From the NCBI GenBank assembly GCA_046153875.1, contig JBJXFE010000063.1:78474-142473 (forward strand): a stretch of DNA of 64,000 bases, given 5' to 3'. Each line of letters begins with the position of its first letter. Position 1 is the first letter of the stretch. The notes under the pieces were generated by a model that saw only the letters and a program-made list of their open reading frames with translations, made no database searches and had not been told where the DNA came from. The DNA comes from JBJXFE01 sp046153875 (GTDB taxonomy: Bacteria > Planctomycetota > Phycisphaerae > Phycisphaerales > UBA1924). A program made the position numbers and the translations under genes. Of the stretch, positions 46,165-53,700 are shown in pieces.

Positions 46165-46278
46165 CGCCGAGCGGTTCGACGGCGCGCCCGGGGTGGATTC
46201 GCGGTTAGATGGCGCAAAACTCACCGCGACGCGCCCGGGGCGTCGATCGTGAGAGGAAGACGTCCCCGGAGCCACGCC

Positions 46279-47250
46279 ATGCATGGTGCCTCGCCCGCCT
46301 CGTCGTCGGCTTCGTTGTTCGCGGCTCAGGCCCGATTGTTCGCAACCCGTGGCACCATGCCTCCTCCGTCAGTCGGCGGTCCCGGCGCCTCGCCGCTCCG
46401 CGCAGGGGTAGGCGGGCTCGACGCGATCCTCAGGCAGGTCCAGTCGCTGGCGCGGGAGCTGGGCGAAACGGGCCAGGCCTCGTTCGCCGCGCGGGCCGGG
46501 TCGCAGCGCGAGCTGGATTCCGCGGCGGCCGGCGTGGACGCCGCGGTCCGCCACATCGAGGACGGCGGGGACGACTGGCCGGGCTACCAAGTGATCGGCG
46601 TGTCGCCGGACATCTCGGCCTACCACCTCCACCGCGTGGATCTGAAGCCGGGCGAGGCCCTGACGCCGGCGATCGAGGTCCAGGCATCCGCACAGCTCGG
46701 AGGGTTGTACTTCTCGGCGGCCATTCCATCGGTCAACTTGAACCCGATGTCCTCGATGACTCTTCGGATCACCGGTGGGCGTGGCAGCGCGGAGCTGACC
46801 TTCTCGTCGGGAACGACGCTCGCGGCCATCGCCGCCGCGCTCAACACGATGACCGGGCAGACCGGCGTGTCCGGAGTGGCGTCGGGAACCGGCATCCGGT
46901 TCGAGACCGATGGCTATGGCTCGGACCAGTTCGTATCGGTGAACGTGGTCAGCGGCGGCGGTCTCACAGGCTCGAACGTCGGGCTGTACGAACTCACATC
47001 GGACAACTTCGTGCGGGCCGATCCCAAGTCGCACAGCGGCTGGAGCACCGGCCTCGGCGTTTCGGACCGCGGCCAGGACGTGTCCGCCACCGTCAACGGC
47101 GTCAAGGCCCACGGGCGCGGCGAGTTCCTGCGGTTCGATCTGCCCGAGGCCGCGGGGTGGCTGCGGCTCACGACCGGCAGGGCCACGAGCCTGGCCAACG
47201 CCCAGACGCTCGGCACGTTCCGACCGTTCCGCATCCTCGGGCGACCCTGA
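46279..47250 (+). CDS. Isolated flagellin core-domain protein (no D0 or C-terminal D1)
   Basis: A 323-residue protein homologous to the middle of flagellin paralog 2. Shared segments: SAELTFSSGTTLAAIAAAL against SRELTFSSGTTLASIEAAI, and SGTGIRFETDGYGSDQFVSV against SGTGIKLTSDSFGSDEFVTV. It also keeps a stretch resembling the second part of N-terminal D1 (LDAILRQVQSLARELGET, then REL.. helix). It lacks the MxRINTN start and D0 helix, and it ends (GTFRPFRILG) just before where the C-terminal D1/D0 helices of flagellin begin. It therefore should not polymerise as flagellin does. The ATG at 46279 has CGGAG upstream. No signal peptide is seen. Function unknown. Confidence 0.8.
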   Translation: MHGASPASSSASLFAAQARLFATRGTMPPPSVGGPGASPLRAGVGGLDAILRQVQSLARELGETGQASFAARAGSQRELDSAAAGVDAAVRHIEDGGDDWPGYQVIGVSPDISAYHLHRVDLKPGEALTPAIEVQASAQLGGLYFSAAIPSVNLNPMSSMTLRITGGRGSAELTFSSGTTLAAIAAALNTMTGQTGVSGVASGTGIRFETDGYGSDQFVSVNVVSGGGLTGSNVGLYELTSDNFVRADPKSHSGWSTGLGVSDRGQDVSATVNGVKAHGRGEFLRFDLPEAAGWLRLTTGRATSLANAQTLGTFRPFRILGRP

Positions 47251-47276
47251 GCGCCGGTCCTGATATCGTGTCCGCC

Positions 47277-48533
47277 ATGCGTTCACCGGCTTCCGCCGAG
47301 CCTTCGCCGCCGACCCCCACACCCCGCCGCTCGTTCATCGCCGACCGCTTCGCGCCCTTCGGCACCACGATCTTCGCGGAGATGACCGCGCTTGCCAACC
47401 GGCACGGTGCCGTGAACCTCGCCCAGGGCTTCCCCGATTTCGATGGCCCCGAGTTCGTCAAGGACGCCGCCGCTCGCGCCATCGCCGAGGGAAAGAACCA
47501 GTATGGGCGGATGCAGGGCTCGCTGGAGCTCAACGCCGCTATCGTCGCCGCGTGGAAGCGCTCGTCCGGCCTCGACATCGACGGCGAGTCACAGGTGACT
47601 GTGACCGCCGGTTGCACCGAGGCCCTCGCCGCCACCTTCCTGGGCCTGATCAACCCCGGCGACGAGGTGATCCTCTTCGAGCCGTACTACGACTGCTACC
47701 GCGCCGGCGTGGCGATGGCGCAGGGCGTCGTGCGTTCCGTTGCGCTCCGCCCGCCGGAGTCCGTCGCACCGAGCGGCGACGGCATCGTCCGCGCCGCGTT
47801 CACGTTCGATCCCGACGAGCTCCGCCGCGCCTTCACCCCGCGCACGCGCGCCATCGTCGTCAACACCCCCAACAACCCCACCGGCAAGGTCTACACCCGC
47901 GAAGAGCTCTCGCTCGTCGCCGAGCTGTGCGTGAAGCACGACGTCATCGCCATCACCGACGAGGTCTACGAGAAACTGACCTTCGACCCCGCCCTGCCGC
48001 ACCTGCACCTGGCCGCGTTCCCCGGCATGGCCGACCGCACCGTCACGCTCTCGAGCCTCGGCAAGACGTTCAGCCTGACCGGGTGGAAGACCGGCTGGGC
48101 GATCGCGTCGCCGGAGCTCTCCGCCGCCGTGCGGTCCGCGCACCAGTTCCTCACGTTCTGCTCGGTCACGCCGATCCAGCACGGGGCGGCCGCGGCCCTC
48201 AACGGCGGCGAGGCGTACATCGCGTCGCTGCGCCGTCAGCTCCACGAAGCGCGAGACTTCCTCGCCGGGGTGCTTGTGCGCGCGGGGCTGCGTGTCTACA
48301 TGCCCTCCGGCACCTACTTCATCATGGCGGACCACACCTCTGTCTCCCGCGGCATGAGCGACATGGAGTTCTGCCGCTGGCTGCCCGAGAAAGTCGGCGT
48401 GGCCGCGATCCCCCCCAGCCCGTTCTACGACGATCCGGCCCGCGGCCGGTCGCTCGTCCGCTTCGCGTTCTGCAAGCGGATGGAGACGCTCCACCGCGCT
48501 GCCGAGCGGCTCGAAAAACTCCGCTCGATGTAG
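47277..48533 (+). CDS. Pyridoxal-phosphate aminotransferase, class I/II
   Basis: A 418-residue cytoplasmic PLP enzyme of the methionine/kynurenine aminotransferase type. It has FAEMTALANRHGAVNLAQGFPDFDGP, VTVTAGCTEALAATFLGLINPGDEV, VVNTPNNPTGKVYTREEL with the NPTG motif, DEVYEKLTFD, and SSLGKTFSLTGWKTGWAI, where the Lys of SLGKTFS binds PLP (about 270). The last part RSLVRFAFCKRMETL carries the Arg that binds the substrate carboxylate. The AQGFPDF opening places it near bacterial YbdL/KAT. The start could also be GTG 47268. Confidence 0.9.
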   Translation: MRSPASAEPSPPTPTPRRSFIADRFAPFGTTIFAEMTALANRHGAVNLAQGFPDFDGPEFVKDAAARAIAEGKNQYGRMQGSLELNAAIVAAWKRSSGLDIDGESQVTVTAGCTEALAATFLGLINPGDEVILFEPYYDCYRAGVAMAQGVVRSVALRPPESVAPSGDGIVRAAFTFDPDELRRAFTPRTRAIVVNTPNNPTGKVYTREELSLVAELCVKHDVIAITDEVYEKLTFDPALPHLHLAAFPGMADRTVTLSSLGKTFSLTGWKTGWAIASPELSAAVRSAHQFLTFCSVTPIQHGAAAALNGGEAYIASLRRQLHEARDFLAGVLVRAGLRVYMPSGTYFIMADHTSVSRGMSDMEFCRWLPEKVGVAAIPPSPFYDDPARGRSLVRFAFCKRMETLHRAAERLEKLRSM

Positions 48534-48540
48534 CTGCTTC

Positions 48541-48580
48541 TCCCTTCGTCCCTTGGTCCCTTGTTCCCCTGTCCCCTCAC
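48541..48580 (+). repeat. 8-bp periodic C/T-rich repeat before purE
   Basis: Five diverged octamers: TCCCTTCG, TCCCTTGG, TCCCTTGT, TCCCCTGT and CCCCTCAC. They fill most of the 62-bp gap between the aminotransferase and purE. Period is 8, like the other arrays, but the unit differs in sequence. A two-unit version (TTTGTCCC, CTGTCCCC) occurs at 9443-9458 between flgH and flgI. Confidence 0.75.
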
Positions 48581-48595
48581 TTCCTACCCTTCCCC

Positions 48596-49096
48596 ATGAC
48601 CTCACTCGTCGCCGTGCTGATGGGTTCCAAATCGGACTGGGCCGAGACGATGTCGCACTGCTCGTCCACGCTCGACGCGCTCGGCGTTCCGCACGAGGTG
48701 CGTGTGCTCTCCGCCCATCGCACACCCGACGCGCTCGAAGCGTTCATCAAGGAGGCCGAGGGCAAAGGCGTCGAAGTCTTTATCGCCGCCGCGGGCGGCG
48801 CGGCTCATCTGGCCGGCGTCGTCGCGGCGAAGACCGTCCGCCCCGTCCTCGGCGTTCCGATCGAAACGAAGCTCTCCGGCGGGCTGGATTCGCTGCTCTC
48901 CACCGTGCAGATGCCGGGCGGCATCCCCGTGGGCACGCTCGCCGTCGGCAAGCCCGGCGCGATCAACGCCGCGCTGCTCGCCGCGGCCATCCTCGGCGTG
49001 AAGCACCCGCACCTGCGTGAAGCGGTCATCAAGCACCGGCGTGCCGCGGCCGACGCCGTCCTCAAGACCGGCGACCCGCGGACCTCAACCGCCTGA
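48596..49096 (+). CDS. purE: N5-carboxyaminoimidazole ribonucleotide mutase
   Basis: A 166-residue purine-biosynthesis enzyme converting N5-CAIR to CAIR. Motifs: VAVLMGSKSDWAETM (about 5-19), VRVLSAHRTPDAL (about 37-49), FIAAAGGAAHLAGVVAAKTVRPVLGVP (about 62-88), LLSTVQMPGGIPVGTLAVGKPGAINAALLAAAIL. Length and motifs are typical of class I PurE. purK is not in the window. No ribosome site is evident; the leader consists of C/T-rich octamers. Confidence 0.96.
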   Translation: MTSLVAVLMGSKSDWAETMSHCSSTLDALGVPHEVRVLSAHRTPDALEAFIKEAEGKGVEVFIAAAGGAAHLAGVVAAKTVRPVLGVPIETKLSGGLDSLLSTVQMPGGIPVGTLAVGKPGAINAALLAAAILGVKHPHLREAVIKHRRAAADAVLKTGDPRTSTA

Positions 49097-49104
49097 ACCC
49101 ACGT

Positions 49105-49800
49105 TCACGGCGGCGGAGCGGCGGGCGTGGTTTCGGGCGGGGTCTGGGGCTTCGTCTCGGGCGGATTCGCAGGCGGCGCCGTTTCGGGTGCAGGCTTGGT
49201 CTCGGGCTGGGTTTGCGGAGGAGTCGCGGGCTGGTCCGCCGGTTTGCTCTCCGGTTGAGGCGGTGGCGCGATCGCCTTGAGCTCCGTACCTTCGGCCGGC
49301 GCGCCCCGCGCCGGAACCCCCACGCCGTAGAGGTACACGATCCGCCCGCCGGTGTGCCCGATCCGCGCGAACTGGAACGCCACGCCCGTCGAAGCCAGGA
49401 TCGCCAGCACCCCGGCCGCGAACTGCATCTTCCGCGGCCCGCCCAGCGTCAGCAGCGCCAGCCCCGCGGGGATCAGCGGCCAGATCCACGCTTGTTCGCC
49501 GAGCTCCTCGTGCCGGTGTACGGCCGCGTCTTCGACCGCTGTGAGCGCGGGCGGGCGTTTTTCCAGGGCGTGCTCGGCGTCCTCACCGGCCTGCGCCGCC
49601 AGCCACGACCCGCCCGACGCGGCCCCGAACCACAACACGATCATCACCTTCAGGGCTGAGGACTTGAACCCGCCCAGGGCCAGCAGCAGCAGGGGCAGGA
49701 TGCCCAGCGCCGCCAGCACGATCGGCGCGTGCACCAGCAAAGCGTGCCGCGCGTGAGGGTCGGACCACGTCCGCGTCATTTCCTCGATGAGGGTGTTCAT
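49105..49800 (-). CDS. DUF2231-like membrane protein with Pro-rich tail
   Basis: A 231-residue protein. HALLVHAPIVLAALGILPLLLLALGG, the KVMIVLWFGAASGGSWLAAQAGEDAEHALE helix, a conserved HEELGEQAWIWPLIPAGLALLTL segment, and helix LAILASTGVAFQFARIGHTGGRIVYLYG suggest the four-helix DUF2231 family, in which His residues flank the helices and may bind metal or haem. The last 60 residues are a Pro/Glu/Thr/Lys-rich low-complexity tail. The ATG at 49800 is used; it is convergent with purE, 8 bp apart. Confidence 0.6.
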   Translation of the reverse strand: MNTLIEEMTRTWSDPHARHALLVHAPIVLAALGILPLLLLALGGFKSSALKVMIVLWFGAASGGSWLAAQAGEDAEHALEKRPPALTAVEDAAVHRHEELGEQAWIWPLIPAGLALLTLGGPRKMQFAAGVLAILASTGVAFQFARIGHTGGRIVYLYGVGVPARGAPAEGTELKAIAPPPQPESKPADQPATPPQTQPETKPAPETAPPANPPETKPQTPPETTPAAPPP

Positions 49801-49957
49801 GGGGGAAGGGTACGGCGGTGGGGCGGGAGGGATAGTCGGCGCGGCGACCGGTACCTCCAACCCTCGGAGTGCACAGACCGACCCGGTTCAGCCCCCACGA
49901 ATGGTGAGCCGCTGTCATCCGCGTTCGGTCCCGCTGGTCGCGGAATACCCGTGATCT

Positions 49958-50500
49958 TCACTTCTTCGGCCGGGTCGGGCTCGGCACATGCTGGTCAAAG
50001 AGGATCGGGTTGCCGTCGGGGTCGGTGAGCATGAAGTACGTCGGGCCGGTGGCGGACTCATCGGCGGCGGGGATGGCGGGGTTGGGCGTGAGGCCGCGGG
50101 CCTTGAGGGTCTTCTGCAGTTCACGGACATCGTCGAAGTCCGGCAGGGTGGCCTTGCTGCTGTCCCAGCCGGGGTTGAACGTCAGCATGTTCCGCTCGAA
50201 CATGCCCTGGAAGAGCCCGATCTTGACCGTGTCGTTCTGGAGCACGATCCAGTTCTGCGACGGGTCGCCGGAAACCATCTTGAAGCCGAGCTTCTCGTAG
50301 AACGCGCGGGACGCGCCGATGTCCTTGACGGTAAGGCTGACCGAGAAGTTGCCGAGCCGCATGGCGGGGTCTCCTGGAACGGGGGTGGCTTTGGGGGTGA
50401 CTGAGGAGTTCGTGGCGTTCTTCGTGGCGCAGGCCGCGAGGGCGCCGACCAGGAGGGTGATCGCCGCGGCACGCATGAATCGTGGCATGGTTCGTGACAT
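49958..50500 (-). CDS. Lipoprotein with a VOC (glyoxalase-like) domain
   Basis: A 180-residue protein with a lipoprotein signal peptide ending LAACA (lipobox Cys at about 23) and a glyoxalase/VOC domain: FSVSLTVKDIGASRAFYEKLGFKMV at about 52-76, NWIVLQNDTVKIGLFQGMF, and YFMLTDPDGNPILFDQH at about 153-169. VOC domains form metal centres for isomerase, resistance or dioxygenase reactions; a lipid-anchored version is unusual. GGAG precedes the ATG by about six bases. An upstream in-frame ATG at 50545 is less likely. Confidence 0.8.
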   Translation of the reverse strand: MSRTMPRFMRAAAITLLVGALAACATKNATNSSVTPKATPVPGDPAMRLGNFSVSLTVKDIGASRAFYEKLGFKMVSGDPSQNWIVLQNDTVKIGLFQGMFERNMLTFNPGWDSSKATLPDFDDVRELQKTLKARGLTPNPAIPAADESATGPTYFMLTDPDGNPILFDQHVPSPTRPKK

Positions 50501-50547
50501 CGCTCGCTCCGCGAGAATCCGCGCTCCGACCCTGCATTGCTGCACAA

Positions 50548-50621
50548 ATCAGGGTGACAGGATTTGAACCTGCGACCTGGTGGACCCAAACCACCCGCTC
50601 TACCAAGCTGAGCTACACCCT
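50548..50621 (-). tRNA. tRNA-Pro (anticodon TGG)
   Basis: A 74-nt cloverleaf on the minus strand: acceptor CAGGGTG with CACCCTG (seven pairs, C1-G72 as usual for tRNA-Pro), D arm GTAGCTCAGCTTGGTAGAGC, anticodon stem GGTGG/CCACC with loop TTTGGGT (anticodon TGG), and T arm with GGTTCAAATCC. The discriminator base is A and CCA is not encoded. It reads proline codons beginning CC. Confidence 0.97.
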
Positions 50622-50725
50622 GGGTGCGGGATGATACGGGCATCGCCGACCCGGCAAAAAGCGTGACGGCGACCCGGGCTTGGCACCCGCGTCGCCGTCG
50701 GCGCACCTCTCACTCCCTCGTCCGA

Positions 50726-53700
50726 TCAGAGCGGCAGTTCCTGCAGCATCAGGATCCTCGGTTTGTCGCCCTTGCGGGTGACGTTCGAGCGGTCCACCAC
50801 CATCAGGTAGCGCTTGGCGACGGTGGGCACGAGCGGGTCGGCCCCGGCCGCGGCCGGGTCGTTCGGGAACGGGCGCAGGCCCTCCACGTCCGACCGCTGG
50901 TAGCCGTGCAGCACGAACCACACCGCGAAGACGTCGCTGCGGACGCTCGTGGTGTTGGAAACCGCGTTGGCGAGGATCAGCTTCTCGTCGAAGTCGTCGG
51001 GGATCGCGTCGATCAGCGTCGGCGCGGTGGTCACGGTCGCGCCCTGGTCACGGTAAAGCATGGTGTCGACGCCGACGCGCCCGCTGCTGGGCGTGGCGGG
51101 CGGCTCCTTGCCCATCCCATCGAACCGCGCCGCGTTCGGAAGCCGCGGGCTGGCATCGGGCGCCGTGACGCACATCAGCTCGCCCAGCGAGGCGAGCCCC
51201 GGGGCCTCGCGCACACCCCGGAACTGCGGCTGCGTGGTTAGCGCGCCGACCTGATCCGTCGCGCCCAGCGTGTAGCCGCGCCCCGTCCACGCCATCGGGT
51301 TATCCAGCGACGGCCGCAGCGCGTCGTCATCCCGGTACGTAGCCGGCAGAGACGTGGTGTCGATCAGCGTGACCTGGGTCTTGTCGCGATAGGCCAGGAG
51401 CGCCCCGGCCGGGTCGTCGTTGGGCGAGAGGAGGTTGGTCCCCGTGTTCCAATACTGCGCCTGACCGCTCGGGTCCGCCGGTCCGCCGTTCGGCTGGAGC
51501 ATCGGCAGGGCCGACAGCACCCGGCGCGGCGCCGTGTTCACGTTCACCACGCCCGCCGTCGAGGTCGTGAGCGAGCCCAGCTCCGGGTCCAGCACGCGGA
51601 ACGCGTCGAGCACCCGCAGCCCGAGCGGCACGAACGGGAAGCGCGGCACGTCGTTCGCAGGGTTGAACACGCCGTCGGAGTTCAGGTCCTCATACGGCAC
51701 GAAGTCGTCCAGCACAAGGTTCCCGCGGTCCGTCTTCGGGCGCGCCGGCGTTGCCGTCCCCCCGCCCATCCCGTTGAGGAACCCGAAGGCCGCGTCGCTC
51801 ACGGGCGGGTCCGCGTAGTTCAGCGCCACCGCGAGGCTCTCGGAGAGCGTGAGCCACGACTCGTCGAGGGAGACGCCCACCGGGTGGCGCGTCGGCGCGA
51901 CCGCCAGCGGCAGGAGCATGTCGCCGGCGCGCATGGTCACGACGGGCGTCAGCGGCAGCGGCGGTGCGGGCGGCAGGGGCTGCGTTGGCGTCGCCCGGAA
52001 CCGCGCGTCGTTGAGTTGGACCTGCGGGTACAGCTCGGCGTACGGCACCGGCACTGTCGCGAGGTTGGACCCGATCACGTCGAGCGTCTTTTCTTCGGGC
52101 GCCTGGGTCAGCGTCGGAATCTGAACCGCGACGGTCGCGTCCGTCAGTCGGTCATGGAGGGCCGTGCCCACCGCGCCGGCGTTATAGAGGAACCGCATGC
52201 CCACGGCATTGGGCTGCGGGAGCAGGCCGAAGTTGAGCGCCGACGGGACCAGCGTGTTCGCCGGTGCGAGCGGGTTGCCGATGTTCAGCGGAGCGCCCCA
52301 GGACGCGGACTTCCGCGGCGTCTCGATGCAGTACGCCGGGATCGCGCCCCGCGGCACCCCGCCCGCCCCCGTTACGGCGCCCGGATCGTCGCGGCGTTTG
52401 AACGTCGCCGAGAAGCAGATCGAGTACCCGGTGTTGTCCTGGGGGGGGGCCGCGTTGCCGTACCCCGCGGTCGGGTCCGGTCCGGCCTGCGTGCCCGTGA
52501 TGTCGTTCTGCCCGAGGGGCAGGCGCCGGTCCAGCGTGGCGACGCTCGTCGTGGTCGGGTCGTACATCCGGTCCGCGAGCAGGTCGTCGTACCGCTCCGG
52601 GTTGCCGGCGGGAGGGCTCGTGCCGTTCGACGTGATCGACCGCCAGAGTCGCACCACCCGACGCTCGTCCGGCAGGCCCGGGGCGGCCGGGTCGGCGAGC
52701 AGGTCCACGAACCCGGTTTCGGTCGCCCCCGACTGCGGGTTGGCCCGCACGATGAGCGCGGGCGAAATCGGCGCCGGTTCGCTGCCGGCCGGGGCGCCGA
52801 CGCCGAACACGACGCCCAGTTGGCGTTCGATGATCTGCCGCAGCCCGCCCGACGGGAACGAGCCCGTCCCGAGCTGCCCGAGGGTCGCGGCCTCAAACCG
52901 GCCCTGGATGTTCGCGAACGAGTCGTTCAGGGCGTAGAACACGCGGGTGTTGGTGCGTGACGTACCGGAGGGATCGGCCCGCTGGAGCACGACCTGGTTG
53001 AGCGTCCCGCTCGGCTGAAGGTCGCCCAGCTTGAAGTAGTTCCCGTTGAACTCGACGTAATAGTTGGTGAAGCCCGTCCCGGGCGCGCCGCCGGTCACGT
53101 CGGCGTTCGCCATCCCGAGGTCCACGTCGAAGGGGTTGGTGATCTGGAACGCGATGACCTCGCACAGGATGTCCGGGTTCGACAGCGCGATGGTCCCGTT
53201 GATGTTGATGGGGACGATCGGGATCCCCGGGATTCCCGGGATCGGCGGCGGCGGCGGCCTCCATTCGTCGGCGTCGGGCGGGTCGTTCGCGTACGCCTTC
53301 ACCGGCGCGTCGGTGTAGATCACGAGGCTGGCCGCCTGCACGATGAACGGCTGGGCCTCGACGCCGAAGACGTTCATCGCCGGCGACGGCACGACCGTGT
53401 CCCCGGCGCGGGCCATGCGCGACGGGGGCAGGTTCGCCCCCGGGTCATTGTTCGTCACGCGAAGCTGGAGCGCCACGTCAAGGTCCAGCGCGCCGGGGCG
53501 CAGGACGGGGGCGCCGACGGTCGCGGCGCGCCGCGTCCAGTAGGGGAACAGCGTCGGGTCGTTGTCGATCGCGGCGAGCGAGGCCTGGTCCCCGGCGAGC
53601 GCCAGCGTGAACGCCGACGGCTCGTGCTTGTCCAGCTCCGGGCCCGCTCCAACCGCTGCATCGCGGTCGAACATATCGATCGCGTTGGCGGTCATCGCGG

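Noticed and set aside
50548..50621. tRNA-Pro as an integration site
   Set aside because: No duplicated 3' tRNA fragment or integrase is visible within the window on either side.
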